The notes: a model not told the origin generated them from the sequence alone. A stretch of 50,204 bases of DNA from Oscillospiraceae bacterium (GCA_017512485.1 JAFWGE010000035.1:1-50204), one strand, 5' to 3'; positions 36,125 to 45,591 are shown, counted from the stretch's first letter. A program made the numbers and translations.

Positions 36125-36199
36125 TGGCAGGGATGGCAGGACTTGAACCTGCGAATGCGGGAGTCAAAGTCCCGTGCCTTACCGCTTGGCGACATCCCC
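36125..36199 (-). tRNA. tRNA-Gln (anticodon TTG)
   Basis: Acceptor GGGGATG/CATCCCT with discriminator G and encoded CCA. The anticodon loop reads CTTTGAC and the T-arm is GCAGGTTCAAGTCCTGC. Confidence 0.93.
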
Positions 36200-36208
36200 A
36201 AATAAAAA

Positions 36209-36287
<79 letters not shown>

Positions 36288-36323
36288 ATATACGCCGCGC
36301 CGCGCAGCACCCTATATGAATGA

Positions 36324-36400
36324 TGGTACGCCAGGAGGGATTCGAACCCCCGGCCTACTGCTTAGAAGGCAGTTGCTCTATCCGACTGAGCTACTGGCGC
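36324..36400 (-). tRNA. tRNA-Arg (anticodon TCT)
   Basis: Acceptor GCGCCAG/CTGGCGT, D-arm GCTCAGTCGGATAGAGC, anticodon loop CTTCTAA and T-arm GGGGGTTCGAATCCCTC, with CCA encoded after discriminator A. Confidence 0.95.
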
Positions 36401-36426
36401 GCAATAAAAACAAACGCTTCTTGAAT

Positions 36427-36500
36427 TGGAGCGGGTGATGAGAATCGAACTCACGTATCCAGCTTGGAAGGCTGGTGTTCTACCATTGAACTACACCCGC
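36427..36500 (-). tRNA. tRNA-Gly (anticodon TCC)
   Basis: Acceptor GCGGGTG/CACCCGC, D-arm with TTCAATGGTAGAA, anticodon loop CTTCCAA and T-arm GTGAGTTCGATTCTCAT, with encoded CCA. First gene of the operon. Confidence 0.95.
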
Positions 36501-36518
36501 AAATCAATCAGCCTGATG

Positions 36519-36548
36519 ATTTTAACATACACGTGAGAACAATGTCAA
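36519..36548 (-). promoter_or_regulatory. Promoter of the tRNA operon
   Basis: TTGACA (36543-36548), 18-base spacer, TAAAAT (36519-36524), just upstream of tRNA-Gly on the minus strand. Confidence 0.7.
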
Positions 36549-36677
36549 TAATAAAAAAGAAAATCGGCTAGTTTTTAATATATATTTTTCCCGTGACGTG
36601 CTGCCCGTCCGTTTTTTCGGCGATTCAGCCGGCCGTGGACCGTGCCCGCACGTACGCCGTATTTTTCCATTCGCTTC

Positions 36678-36706
36678 TTGACAACAGATTCAATGGCGGC
36701 TAAAAT
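36678..36706 (+). promoter_or_regulatory. Promoter of the alcohol dehydrogenase gene
   Basis: TTGACA (36678-36683), 17-base spacer, TAAAAT (36701-36706). The leader is about 65 bases, with GGAGGAGA as RBS. Confidence 0.7.
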
Positions 36707-36777
36707 CTAAATAAAGAAGCGCTCATTATTGACGGATAAAGACATGCAAAGAAATACATATTCTGGAGGAGAAGCAT

Positions 36778-37893
36778 ATGAAGTGTAAAGTAGCAATAAT
36801 CCCCAAGCTCAATGACCCCTTTGTCATTGAAGAGTGCGAGATCGCCGATCTCAAGCCCGGTGAGGTCCGCGTAAAGGTAATGACCTGCGCGATCTGCCAC
36901 AGCGATATCCACTCCGTAAAAGGTGAGCACGGCGTGTTTGAAGGCAGTGCGACGGCCGGCCACGAGATAGCCGGTATAGTCGACGCCATCGGCGAGGGCG
37001 TGACCTATGTCAAGCCCGGCGACCGCGTAATGGCCTGCATCATCCGTCAGGGCTGCGGCAAGTGCATGCCCTGCATGAGCGGCCACTCCTGGTTCTGCGA
37101 GAACCTGCCCCCCAACAAATTTGAGCAGCCCAGCGCGTACACCCGTCCCAACGGCGAGATCCCCACTCAGACGGGTTCCACCGCCACCGGGTTCGCTGAG
37201 TACACCAACTGCCCCGAGTCCTGCCTGTGCAAACTGGATGACGACATCCCGTTCGCAGTTGGCTCAGCCCTTGCATGCGGCTTCATCTCCGGCTTCGGCG
37301 CGGTCATCAACCGCTGCCAGGTCCGTCCGGGCGAGAGCTTTGCCGTTTTCGGTACCGGCGGCGTTGGCCTCTCTGCCATTCAGGGCGCCAGGGTCTCCGG
37401 AGCTGACCCCATAATCGCCATCGACCTGGTCGAGAGCAAACTTGAGCTGGCTAAGAAAGTCGGCGCCACCCATACCATCAACCCCAAAGAGTGCGACGTC
37501 ATTGAAGAGGCCAAGAAGATCTGCGGCGGCTTCGGCCCCGACCACGTAATCGTAGCTGTCGCCGGCAGCAAGATCAAGGTCCAGGCTCTTCAGACCTGCG
37601 CCCCCTGGGGTCAGGTCTGCGTGATCGGCCACGCCACCCGTGACGTGGAAATGATGAACGACGTGTGCTTCATGGACTTCCTCGTCGGCCGCAGGCTCAC
37701 CGGAAGCGTAATGGGCGCGGTCAACCTGCGCCGCGATATGCCCAAGTACATGGATATGTACCGCAATGGCATAATTGATATCGACTCCATGCTTACCCGT
37801 TACTATAAATTTGAAGAGATCAACGACGCCTTCTATGATGCCGAATACGGCGGAGCCCTTAAAGACGTCGTCATTATCGGCGGCCTGGAATAA
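36778..37893 (+). CDS. Zinc-dependent alcohol dehydrogenase (MDR family)
   Basis: A 371-residue medium-chain dehydrogenase. Catalytic zinc ligands are Cys40 (ICHSD) and His62-Glu63 (AGHE). The four-cysteine structural zinc lobe is GCGKCMPCMSGHSWFC, and the NAD-binding motif is GTGGVGLSAIQGA. Layout and the FKS-free C-terminus resemble class III/benzyl-alcohol-type enzymes; the substrate is not certain. Codon use is noticeably biased to C-ending codons, and both promoter and terminator are strong, so high expression is likely. Monocistronic. Confidence 0.92.
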   Translation: MKCKVAIIPKLNDPFVIEECEIADLKPGEVRVKVMTCAICHSDIHSVKGEHGVFEGSATAGHEIAGIVDAIGEGVTYVKPGDRVMACIIRQGCGKCMPCMSGHSWFCENLPPNKFEQPSAYTRPNGEIPTQTGSTATGFAEYTNCPESCLCKLDDDIPFAVGSALACGFISGFGAVINRCQVRPGESFAVFGTGGVGLSAIQGARVSGADPIIAIDLVESKLELAKKVGATHTINPKECDVIEEAKKICGGFGPDHVIVAVAGSKIKVQALQTCAPWGQVCVIGHATRDVEMMNDVCFMDFLVGRRLTGSVMGAVNLRRDMPKYMDMYRNGIIDIDSMLTRYYKFEEINDAFYDAEYGGALKDVVIIGGLE

Positions 37894-37997
37894 TATCGAT
37901 ATCCGGGTCTCCGCTGTTCCCCACGCATCACGTGACGCAGCGTCTGCGTTGTGCAGTCAGCGGGGATACCGACAAACGGCTTTTACCGAATAAAAAT

Positions 37998-38036
37998 AGT
38001 ACCGCGGCATGAAAATGTCCGCGGTACTGTTTTTTC
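37998..38036 (+). terminator. Strong terminator after the alcohol dehydrogenase gene
   Basis: AGTACCGCGG/CCGCGGTACT, a 10-bp stem with an 11-base loop, followed by GTTTTTTCT on plus. Confidence 0.88.
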
Positions 38037-38100
38037 TGCGTATCGCCCGGGCTGTGTCTGCCCTCTGCCGACTGCGTCCCTGCCGCGGCCTTCAGCGCTG

Positions 38101-38892
38101 CTACCGGGTCTCAGCCTGGCAGGTCGGCAGATGGTTGAGTGTCACGTCCAGGCCGAAATTGTCTATAAGTGCCTGATGGACTTCCTCCGGGCGCAGCTCC
38201 CTGCGGTCCGTATCGTCACCGTTCCTGACCGTAAGGAACATATCCTGCATCGAGATCCGGCCGGTGGGTGTAAAGAGATTGACTTTGATCCCCTTTCTGA
38301 AATTGGAGAGGGGGCTCCGGTTCATGTAAAAACTCAGGAGTGAAAAATCTGCCTCTCGGGCGGGTTTGTTCACGAATCCCATCATGTCCTGAAATCCCTC
38401 GGGACGCCTTATCTGCACCGTATACTCCATAGCGGGGTCGGTGCCGGGCACCACCCTGTAATCAATACCTCTTACCGTCTGGACGACGTCTGTCTCCAGC
38501 CTCAGTGGCAGGGCGAAACCGTCTCCCCCGAACCCCACGTCGCATATATATTTCACCCCGTCGGCCTCGACAATGTTCATTCTGTGCGCATACGGGCCTA
38601 CGGGAGTGCCGTCAAGGCTCAGCCTTGTAAGTACCCCGTACGCTCTGAAGCCGGACGCCGTCAGCGCAGCGTGGAACATGCCGTTCATCTCGAAGCAGTA
38701 TCCTCCCCTGTGCCTTATCACCATTTTACGGTATAGGTCCTCCGGGTCCAATGATACGTCCTCCCCGTTATACACGTCAAGATTTTCATACGGTATGTGG
38801 GTACAGTGCCCAAAGTGGAGCCTATAGAGCCTGTCTGTATCAGATCCGCCGTCTGTGAAGCCTATTCGTTCATAATATGCTTCTATGTCCAT
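38101..38892 (-). CDS. nat: Arylamine N-acetyltransferase
   Basis: A 263-residue NAT with the full catalytic triad: Cys66 in HRGGYCFE, His103 in YAHRMN, Asp118 in ICDVGFGG. THIPYENLDVYNG near the N-terminus is also typical. NATs move an acetyl (or other acyl) group from CoA to aryl amines, hydrazines or hydroxylamines. The start is ATG at 38890-38892 with AAAGGAT upstream; the longer frame (to 38949) would begin on the promoter -10. It ends in TAG and is transcribed alone. Confidence 0.92.
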   Translation of the reverse strand: MDIEAYYERIGFTDGGSDTDRLYRLHFGHCTHIPYENLDVYNGEDVSLDPEDLYRKMVIRHRGGYCFEMNGMFHAALTASGFRAYGVLTRLSLDGTPVGPYAHRMNIVEADGVKYICDVGFGGDGFALPLRLETDVVQTVRGIDYRVVPGTDPAMEYTVQIRRPEGFQDMMGFVNKPAREADFSLLSFYMNRSPLSNFRKGIKVNLFTPTGRISMQDMFLTVRNGDDTDRRELRPEEVHQALIDNFGLDVTLNHLPTCQAETR

Positions 38893-38948
38893 ATATTGTT
38901 TGATCCTTTCGTCAGATAGCCGGGAATTGGATCGTGCCCGGCAGTACA

Positions 38949-38977
38949 AGTATACTCTTCCCCTACTGTTCGGGCAA
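38949..38977 (-). promoter_or_regulatory. Promoter of the arylamine N-acetyltransferase gene
   Basis: TTGCCC (38972-38977), 17-base spacer, TATACT (38949-38954) on the minus strand. Confidence 0.5.
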
Positions 38978-39096
38978 GTCCCCGCTCACACGCTGTACAC
39001 GTGTTTTGATCACACACCGCGCGAAAGGCAGCTCCACAGTCCGCCGTGACATTATGGGAAGCCGGCAGCATTTTATAATGTCCGCGGCCCCGTCCG

Positions 39097-39134
39097 AAAA
39101 ATAGGGCTTGCCGAACATGGAATCGGCAAGCCCT
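39097..39134 (-). terminator. Terminator of the tagA-mltG-alaS-HIT cluster
   Basis: AGGGCTTGCCG/CGGCAAGCCCT, an 11-bp perfect stem with a 10-base loop, then ATTTTTC on the minus strand. Confidence 0.82.
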
Positions 39135-39228
39135 GTTGATCTTATAAGGTATTCTCCCGGCCGCAGCCAAAACACACAATTCCCGGGTACCGTTCTTCCG
39201 GGCTAAGCACCCGCTCCTGCCGCGAAGG

Positions 39229-39567
39229 TCATTTTTCCGTCAAGTCCCCGGACCTCTGTGCCAACAAGTGGAAGTGAAGATGGGGCACGGTTTGTCCAGC
39301 CTCCTCGCCACAGTTGGTCAGCACCTGGAAATTATCTATCCCCATTTTCCCGGCTATGGCGGCTATTGCCTCAAAGCACTGCGCCACAAGTACTGAGTTG
39401 CCGCTGTTTACCATGGCCGCGGACTGGATATGTTTTTTAGGTATCACAAGTATATGGATAGGCGCTTTCGGAGCGATATCCTTAAAAGCAAGTACGTTAT
39501 CGTCCTCATACACTTTATCTGACGGTATCTCCCCCGCCGCTATAGAACAAAACAGGCAATCGCTCAT
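39229..39567 (-). CDS. HIT-family nucleotide phosphoramidase (HinT-like)
   Basis: A 112-residue histidine-triad protein. The HIT motif HLHFHLL holds His96, His98 and His100; Cys4 and Cys7 (CLFC) with distal His residues fit the zinc site of HinT-type members. It hydrolyses AMP-linked phosphoramidates such as aminoacyl-adenylate adducts. It lies 29 bases after alaS, and aminoacyl-AMP is a known HinT substrate, so the pairing makes sense. Confidence 0.93.
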   Translation of the reverse strand: MSDCLFCSIAAGEIPSDKVYEDDNVLAFKDIAPKAPIHILVIPKKHIQSAAMVNSGNSVLVAQCFEAIAAIAGKMGIDNFQVLTNCGEEAGQTVPHLHFHLLAQRSGDLTEK

Positions 39568-39596
39568 CGATGTAATCCCCTTTCCGTCACAGCTGT

Positions 39597-42233
39597 TCAG
39601 GCCAGTTTTTCCTTTACAAATTTACCGGCGCAGTCAAGGGCTTCTTCCAGGAGTTCGACGCTGCGGCCCCCTCCCATAGCGCTGTCCGGTTTCCCGCCGC
39701 CGCTGCCGCCTGCAGCCGCACAGACCGCTTTGACGAGATCGCCCGCCTTGAGTCCTGCTTTGACCGTCCTGCTGCCGCATACCGCCAGGAACGTGAGCTT
39801 CCCATCATTTTCCATGGCCAGCACAGCGGCGACTCCGTCTTCCAGATCCCGGAGGATATCGCCTATCTTCCTGAGTTCCGCGGCGTCGCGGGCTTCACAT
39901 CGCACGGCGGCAAATTTGAATCCCGAAATATCTTCCGCGCCTTCGAGGACCTCCTTCGCCATCCGGCTCAGCTGCTGTCCGCGCTGCTTCTCAAGTTCCT
40001 TGCGCAGAGTTCTCAATTCCGTCAGGCACTGGCCGAGCTTCTCCTCCACGTCTGTGGGAGAAGTCTTGAGCATCTGTGCCAGCCCGTCCAGTGTCCTGCG
40101 CTCTTCCTCCATTTCGGCCGCGCAGGCAAGGCCGGTAATGGCCTCTATTCTCCTCACTCCGGCCGCCACGGAGAACTCGCTTATAATACGGAACATCCCG
40201 GCCTTCGCGGTATTGCTCAAATGTGTGCCGCCGCAAAGCTCCATGGAAAAGTCCCCCATGCTCACAACACGGACGCTGTCGGCATACTTCTCGCCGAAGA
40301 GAGCCATCGCCCCCAGCTTCTTTGCCTCTTCAAGAGGCATCTCGCGCGTGACGACGTCGTAACCTTCCAATATGGCGTCCATTACCAGCGCCGATACTTT
40401 TTCGAGTTCTTCCGGCGTGACCGGTGAGAAATGTGTAAAGTCGAAACGAAGCCTGTCCGGCTCGACAAGGGACCCGGCCTGCTCTACGTGGGTACCCAGC
40501 ACCTGGCGCAGAGCCTTGTGGAGCATATGCGTGGCACTGTGGGCTCTCATTATGGCTTTCCTGCGCGGGATGTCTATGGCGGCACGGACAACGTCATCCA
40601 CCCCGATCTCGCCTTCCTCGACAACCCCGCTGTGCATGAATTTGCCGTCCTTGCTCTTGTGAACGTCTGTTACACGGAAGACCATCCCAGCGCCGGTCAG
40701 GCAACCCGTATCGGCGACCTGGCCTCCCATTTCGGCATAAAACGGGGTGCTGTCAAGGACGACCACGGCCTTTTCCGACGCAAACGCCCTGGCTCTGAGT
40801 TCATCCTCTACGACTATGGCCAAAACCTTGCCGTCGCACTCAAAAGAATCATACCCAACGAACCGTGTCGGGATGCTCCTGTCCAGTCCCAGGTCCACTC
40901 CTGCCCAACCGAAGTCGCCCAGCGCCGCAGTGGCGGCCCTGGCTCGCTCCCGCTGCTGTGTCATAAGGCTGTTAAAACCGTCCACGTCTGCGGAGAGGCC
41001 CTGGTCTGCCAGGATCTCTATAGTGAGGTCTATGGGGAACCCGTAAGTATCATACAGGCGGAAGCAGTCCTCTCCCGGGAGGACTTTCTCTCCTGAACTC
41101 CTGACGGCGTCTATGTGCTCCTGCAGGAGTTTCATCCCGGCGTCCACCGTCTGGCTGAAACGCTCCTCCTCGGCCTTTATGATGCGGGTTATATAATCCT
41201 TTTTCTCCTCAAGTTCCGGGTACGCTTCCCTGCTCTCGCTTATAACGGTCTGGCAGACCTCATACAGGAACGGCCCCGTCATTCCGAGCAGTTTTCCGTG
41301 CCGCGCCGCTCTGCGCAGGAGCCGGCGCAGGACATATCCTCTTCCCTCGTTTGAGGGGAGGACTCCGTCGCATATCATCATAGTCGTGGACCGGATGTGG
41401 TCGGTTATCACTCTCAGGGACACATCTGTTTTTTCATCCGTCCCGTAAGAGGCCCCCGTCAGGCGGGATACGTGGGCTGTGATATTCATCACCGTGTCCA
41501 CGTCAAACAGGGAATCTACCCCCTGCATTATGCACGCCAGCCTCTCCAGCCCCATACCTGTATCGATATTCTTATATGCCAGCTGGGTATAATTGCCCTC
41601 GCCGTCGTTGTTGAACTGTGTGAATACCAGGTTCCAGAACTCGATATACCTGTCGCAGTCGCACCCCACCGCGCATTCGGGCCTGCCGCATCCATACTCC
41701 GGGCCTCTGTCATAGTATATCTCCGAGCATGGTCCACAGGGCCCTGACCCGATCTCCCAGAAGTTGTCCTCTTTCCCCAGCCTCACCATATGGTCCTCGG
41801 CAACACCCACTTCCTTTGTCCAGATGTCGTAGGCCTCGTCGTCATCCACGTACACGGATACGTACAGGCGATCCACAGGCATCTCAAGGACTTTGGTTAT
41901 GAACTCCCAGGCCCATGCGGTCGCTTCTCTCTTGAAATAATCTCCGAAAGAGAAGTTGCCCAGCATCTCAAAAAACGTGCCGTGCCGGCTGGTCTTCCCG
42001 ACACGCTCTATGTCGGGCGTCCTGATGCACTTCTGGCAGGTGGTGACTCTCTTCCTGGGCGGTGTCACTTCCCCGGTAAAATACGGCTTCAGCGGGGCCA
42101 TACCTGCATTGATCAGGAGAAGGCTGCTGTCTCCCTGAGGGATCAGCGGAAAGCTTGGCAGCTTCAGATGCCCTTTGCTCTCAAAGAAATCGAGATACAT
42201 ACGTCTGAGTTCGTTTAACCCGTACTTTTTCAT
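39597..42233 (-). CDS. alaS: Alanyl-tRNA synthetase
   Basis: An 878-residue class IIc synthetase of full length. The catalytic domain begins YGLNELRRMYLDFFESKGH and has TSRHGTFFEMLGNFSFGDYFK. The editing domain has the metal-binding HSATHMLHKAL (H-x3-H) and CGGTHLSN. The C-terminal DHHA1/C-Ala oligomerisation and tRNA-binding region ends with GGSGGGKPDSAMGGG. It both charges tRNA-Ala and clears Ser/Gly mischarges. No T-box motif was seen in the 94 bases upstream, so control is likely from the tagA promoter or an unrecognised one. Confidence 0.97.
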   Translation of the reverse strand: MKKYGLNELRRMYLDFFESKGHLKLPSFPLIPQGDSSLLLINAGMAPLKPYFTGEVTPPRKRVTTCQKCIRTPDIERVGKTSRHGTFFEMLGNFSFGDYFKREATAWAWEFITKVLEMPVDRLYVSVYVDDDEAYDIWTKEVGVAEDHMVRLGKEDNFWEIGSGPCGPCSEIYYDRGPEYGCGRPECAVGCDCDRYIEFWNLVFTQFNNDGEGNYTQLAYKNIDTGMGLERLACIMQGVDSLFDVDTVMNITAHVSRLTGASYGTDEKTDVSLRVITDHIRSTTMMICDGVLPSNEGRGYVLRRLLRRAARHGKLLGMTGPFLYEVCQTVISESREAYPELEEKKDYITRIIKAEEERFSQTVDAGMKLLQEHIDAVRSSGEKVLPGEDCFRLYDTYGFPIDLTIEILADQGLSADVDGFNSLMTQQRERARAATAALGDFGWAGVDLGLDRSIPTRFVGYDSFECDGKVLAIVVEDELRARAFASEKAVVVLDSTPFYAEMGGQVADTGCLTGAGMVFRVTDVHKSKDGKFMHSGVVEEGEIGVDDVVRAAIDIPRRKAIMRAHSATHMLHKALRQVLGTHVEQAGSLVEPDRLRFDFTHFSPVTPEELEKVSALVMDAILEGYDVVTREMPLEEAKKLGAMALFGEKYADSVRVVSMGDFSMELCGGTHLSNTAKAGMFRIISEFSVAAGVRRIEAITGLACAAEMEEERRTLDGLAQMLKTSPTDVEEKLGQCLTELRTLRKELEKQRGQQLSRMAKEVLEGAEDISGFKFAAVRCEARDAAELRKIGDILRDLEDGVAAVLAMENDGKLTFLAVCGSRTVKAGLKAGDLVKAVCAAAGGSGGGKPDSAMGGGRSVELLEEALDCAGKFVKEKLA

Positions 42234-42327
42234 ATAGTATTTTTACCCCCTGTGCCCGATGGCCGGGCTGGTTATTTGTGTTCTTATCGACCTATTTTCA
42301 CGGTAAGGGCTTTCCCTTCCAGTGCCG

Positions 42328-43575
42328 CTATTGCTGTGAATCGAGGAAAGCCTGATGCTCCTCATACGTCGTGGAGAAATAGTGCGAGCCGTCGCTCTTG
42401 AGTGCATAGAACATATAATCCGTATCCGCCGGGTCCGCCGCGGCCTTTATGGAATCCAGTCCGGGGTTCGCGATGGGTCCGGGCGGGAGTCCCTCGTACA
42501 TGTAGGTGTTGTACGGGTCGTCATACTTCAGGTCCTCATAACTCAGGCTGTCAGTATGCTCTCCCATCGCATATATTACTGTGGCGTCTATCTGCAGATA
42601 GCCGAAGCTGCTGTTCAGCCTGTTGTATATGACCGAAGAGATCAACGGCCTGTCCTGCGGCACCTGGGCCTCTTTCTCAATGATGGAAGCCACTATGAGG
42701 ACGTCCCTCAGGGAGTGTCCGTTGGAAGAGGCAAGCTGGCGGATCTCGTCAGTGACACGCTGATCAAAGTTACTGAGCATTTTTCTGATCACCGTGACCG
42801 GGTCGTCGTTCTGGTAGAACTGGTACGTATCCGGGAACAGGTATCCCTCAAGCCGCCTGTAGTCGCCGAACGCGATACCCTGCAGGAAATCGTATCCAAA
42901 GTCGTAATCCGCGGCTATTGTCTCCAGGTCTTCCTGCAGGCAAACGCCGTTCTCCGCCAGTATTTTAAAGATCTGCCTGACGGTATATCCTTCCGGTATA
43001 GTAACGTCCACCGTATCCTTGCGCCCGATCTCGGTCCTCATGTTGCTTACAAGCGCCATATAGTCGTAATTGGTCCGCAGAGTGTACGTACCCGGCTGGA
43101 TCTTGTCCATGGCCTTGGAGTAATTGGCATAGAATTTAAAAAGGGTCTTGTATTTGATCATACCCGCGTCTTTGAGCTTTTGCGTTATCTCTTCCAGATC
43201 GTCCGTCTTCAGGATGACAACGCTCGCCTCGCTGTCCCCGTCGGAAAGTCCGAGCACGTCGCACGCCGCCTGCCACAGGACCGTAGCCATAAGCGCAGCC
43301 GTGCAGACCACCAACAGGAAATACAGGATACCGCCGAAACAGCCCCAGCGCTTTGTCTTCTTTTTTACCGTTCTGCCTGCCGGCTTCTCGTCACCTGTAA
43401 GGGCATATTCGACGTCTTCCACGAACTCTTTCGCTCTTCTGCCAAAGCCTATGGGCTGCCGTTTCTTATGCCCGGTATTAACGAACACACGTGTCGCGTC
43501 GACCTGTATTCCGGGCTCAGAGGGTGAACGCTCCCCGTTATTGCCGCCTTTGGCGGAGGGATCATAATCTGCCAT
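42328..43575 (-). CDS. mltG: Endolytic murein transglycosylase MltG
   Basis: A 415-residue YceG/MltG protein. A basic cytosolic N-terminus of about 75 residues leads to a single transmembrane helix (FGGILYFLLVVCTAALMATVLW), then the extracellular domain. The catalytic Glu lies in VASIIEKEAQ, followed by SVIYNRL and LQIDATVIYA, the hallmark of the family. MltG cuts nascent glycan strands and sets their length. GGAGG precedes two adjacent ATG codons; the second is preferred for spacing. Confidence 0.95.
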   Translation of the reverse strand: MADYDPSAKGGNNGERSPSEPGIQVDATRVFVNTGHKKRQPIGFGRRAKEFVEDVEYALTGDEKPAGRTVKKKTKRWGCFGGILYFLLVVCTAALMATVLWQAACDVLGLSDGDSEASVVILKTDDLEEITQKLKDAGMIKYKTLFKFYANYSKAMDKIQPGTYTLRTNYDYMALVSNMRTEIGRKDTVDVTIPEGYTVRQIFKILAENGVCLQEDLETIAADYDFGYDFLQGIAFGDYRRLEGYLFPDTYQFYQNDDPVTVIRKMLSNFDQRVTDEIRQLASSNGHSLRDVLIVASIIEKEAQVPQDRPLISSVIYNRLNSSFGYLQIDATVIYAMGEHTDSLSYEDLKYDDPYNTYMYEGLPPGPIANPGLDSIKAAADPADTDYMFYALKSDGSHYFSTTYEEHQAFLDSQQ

Positions 43576-43749
43576 CATACTCCTCCATGATTCAAGTCAA
43601 GTCCGCGGGACGATCCGGGACAGCGCCGAAGGCGCAGACCGGTCGGGTAGATCACGTGTTTTCCATCCCGCCGGGATCGCTCATATGCAGGCCCGCCGTC
43701 TTCCTTAGGCGGGGCATGCGGTACGCCGCGGAAGCAGCTTTCGCTGCCG

Positions 43750-44841
43750 TCAGACTTTAAGAGTTATATCTACACGGATATCCCACTGTTCCATGGGCAC
43801 CTTATGGACAAGGCATTCCGCCGGGCATATGCCGGCTTTGAAACCTGAGAAATCCTTTAGAAATCTGTCGTAATATCCGCCGCCTTTTCCAAGTCTGCCT
43901 CCGTCCATGTCGAAAGCGTATCCCGGTACGACGGCCAGATCGATCCTGTCTGCGCCGACCACGGGACAATCATCCCCGGGCTCGGGAATACCGTACATAC
44001 CTTCTTCCAGCTGAGAGGTATCCGTGATAAGCCTTGCCTCCATTATGCCTCCCCTGAAGCATTTGGGGACGCAGAGGTTTTTCCCGTCGGCCAGCGCTCT
44101 GCTTATAAACTCCTGCGTGGGCGGTTCGCTGCCCACGGACAAAAAAGCAAATACCGTTGCCGCATCCTTATACTCCTGCAGAGAGCATATTGCCCCGGCT
44201 ACCGAGTCCGCGCTGACATTCTGCGGTGGAAGGGCTTTTATCCTCTTCCTCAGCAGGCGCTTCTGGTCTTTTATATCCAGATGCGGATAGTCTACCCAGG
44301 GGTAATGCATCGCTTCCCTGACAGCCTCGGCCGCATCCGTACCGGCTATCCTTGCGGCCAGCACCAGGGCAAACTCCATGGCCGCTCCGGGCCCCTGTCC
44401 TGTGGTGACGGAACCGTCGCAAACCACCTTCTGACCAGGCTGGGCCAGGGCTCCCGAAAGCTGGTCCTCCAGCCCCGGATAACATACCGCGCATTTCCCT
44501 TCCAGAAGGCCGAGCTCTCCCAGCACCGTCGGCCCCGCGCAGATGGCAGCGGTCTCCCCGCCGGCATTCACGTATTTTGCTATCTCGCCCCTGAGCCGTT
44601 CATCGGAGCCGTAATTGCCGCTGTTCCTGACTTTTCCGCCGGGGAGGACAAGCATCTGAGCCTCAGAGAGGTCCGTCTCCTCCGCCAGGAGATCCGCCTC
44701 TATGACGATGCCGTGAGAACCTCTGACGTATCTGCCGGCCGCGGATACAAAAGCAGTCTCGATCCCGGCGCGTCGCAGGACGTCCATGGGCGCTGTGGCT
44801 TCGATCTCTTCAAACCCGTCTCCGAGAATTATATAGACCAT
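43750..44841 (-). CDS. Fusion of a DJ-1/PfpI-family protein and 5-formyltetrahydrofolate cyclo-ligase
   Basis: A 363-residue two-domain protein. Residues 1-182 are DJ-1-like: Glu residues in GDGFEEIEA, LPGGK, and the nucleophile Cys101 in AAICAGPTVLGEL. Residues 190-363 are 5-formyl-THF cyclo-ligase, beginning DIKDQKRLLRKRI and carrying the ATP-binding GKGGGYYDRFL near 320-330. The cyclo-ligase makes 5,10-methenyl-THF with ATP; DJ-1 proteins act on glyoxal-type adducts or as chaperones. No stop or frameshift separates the halves. RBS GGAGGG precedes the ATG; tagA ends 24 bases upstream. Confidence 0.9.
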   Translation of the reverse strand: MVYIILGDGFEEIEATAPMDVLRRAGIETAFVSAAGRYVRGSHGIVIEADLLAEETDLSEAQMLVLPGGKVRNSGNYGSDERLRGEIAKYVNAGGETAAICAGPTVLGELGLLEGKCAVCYPGLEDQLSGALAQPGQKVVCDGSVTTGQGPGAAMEFALVLAARIAGTDAAEAVREAMHYPWVDYPHLDIKDQKRLLRKRIKALPPQNVSADSVAGAICSLQEYKDAATVFAFLSVGSEPPTQEFISRALADGKNLCVPKCFRGGIMEARLITDTSQLEEGMYGIPEPGDDCPVVGADRIDLAVVPGYAFDMDGGRLGKGGGYYDRFLKDFSGFKAGICPAECLVHKVPMEQWDIRVDITLKV

Positions 44842-44865
44842 AACCAGATATCCCTCCGGAGGCGT

Positions 44866-45591
44866 TCAGCCCCCTGTGAGCCGTTTCCATACCGCGAGTG
44901 CCAGGAAGAACGGCAGTTTCCACATACGTTTTATTCGTCTGGGCTCACATATGAGCCTGTAAAGCCATTCGAGGCCCAGTTTCTGCCAGGATCGCGGGGC
45001 GCGTTTGACGTCCCCCGCAAACACGTCCAGTGAACCGCCCAGGCCAATATGGAGTGACGCGCCTGTCTTTTTGCTGTTTTCCGCCATCCAGAATTCCTGC
45101 TTCGGAAAACCCAGGCAAACGAAAACCATATCTGCCCCGCTGGCCGATATGAGTTCCGCTACCGGCTCTTCGGGTCCGAAGTACCCGTCGTGTGTGCCGC
45201 AGATCTTCAAGCCGGGGTACTCCGCTTCAAGGTTTGCCGCGGCCCTCTGGGCAACTCCCGGCTTGCCTCCGAGAAGGTAGACAGCCAGTCCGGTCTCGGC
45301 GCAGCGGCTGAGCATCTGCCTGCCGAACTCTATCCCCGGGATCTTCTCCAGAGACGGCCTTCCCAGTATCCTTGCCGCGTATACTATGCCTATTCCGTCC
45401 GCAAGGACAAGGTCAGCCCCTGCCAGGGCCCGGGCGTAATTTCCGTCTTTCCTTGCGGCAAACACTATCTCCGGATTTGGGGTGACGACGTAACTGCCGT
45501 TTTTCTGCCCGAGCAGCTTTTCCCCATTATCCCGCGCCTGCGACATCGTCAACCTGTCAAAACTCACGCCCAGCACGTCGACGCGTTCCAT
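44866..45591 (-). CDS. tagA: WecG/TagA/CpsF-family glycosyltransferase
   Basis: A 241-residue GT26 enzyme. VTPNPEIVFAAR, the catalytic-site segment LADGIGIVYAAR, LLGGKPGVAQRAA and CLGFPKQEFWM are all family motifs. TagA adds ManNAc to undecaprenyl-PP-GlcNAc in wall teichoic acid synthesis; WecG adds ManNAcA. The C-terminal basic helix (EPRRIKRMWKLPFF) is the membrane-targeting appendage of the family. First gene of the cluster running to the HIT gene, with RBS AAGGAG. Confidence 0.92.
   Translation of the reverse strand: MERVDVLGVSFDRLTMSQARDNGEKLLGQKNGSYVVTPNPEIVFAARKDGNYARALAGADLVLADGIGIVYAARILGRPSLEKIPGIEFGRQMLSRCAETGLAVYLLGGKPGVAQRAAANLEAEYPGLKICGTHDGYFGPEEPVAELISASGADMVFVCLGFPKQEFWMAENSKKTGASLHIGLGGSLDVFAGDVKRAPRSWQKLGLEWLYRLICEPRRIKRMWKLPFFLALAVWKRLTGG

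Larger units (their letters stand above)
38893..39228. other. Intergenic region between the NAT and HIT genes
   Basis: Holds the NAT promoter (38949-38977) and the terminator of the HIT/alaS cluster (39097-39134). Nothing else was recognised between them, and no small ORF with an RBS was found. Confidence 0.5.

Noticed and set aside
42234..42327. T-box leader for alaS
   Set aside because: The gap is only 94 bases and lacks the conserved T-box sequence and a specifier hairpin.
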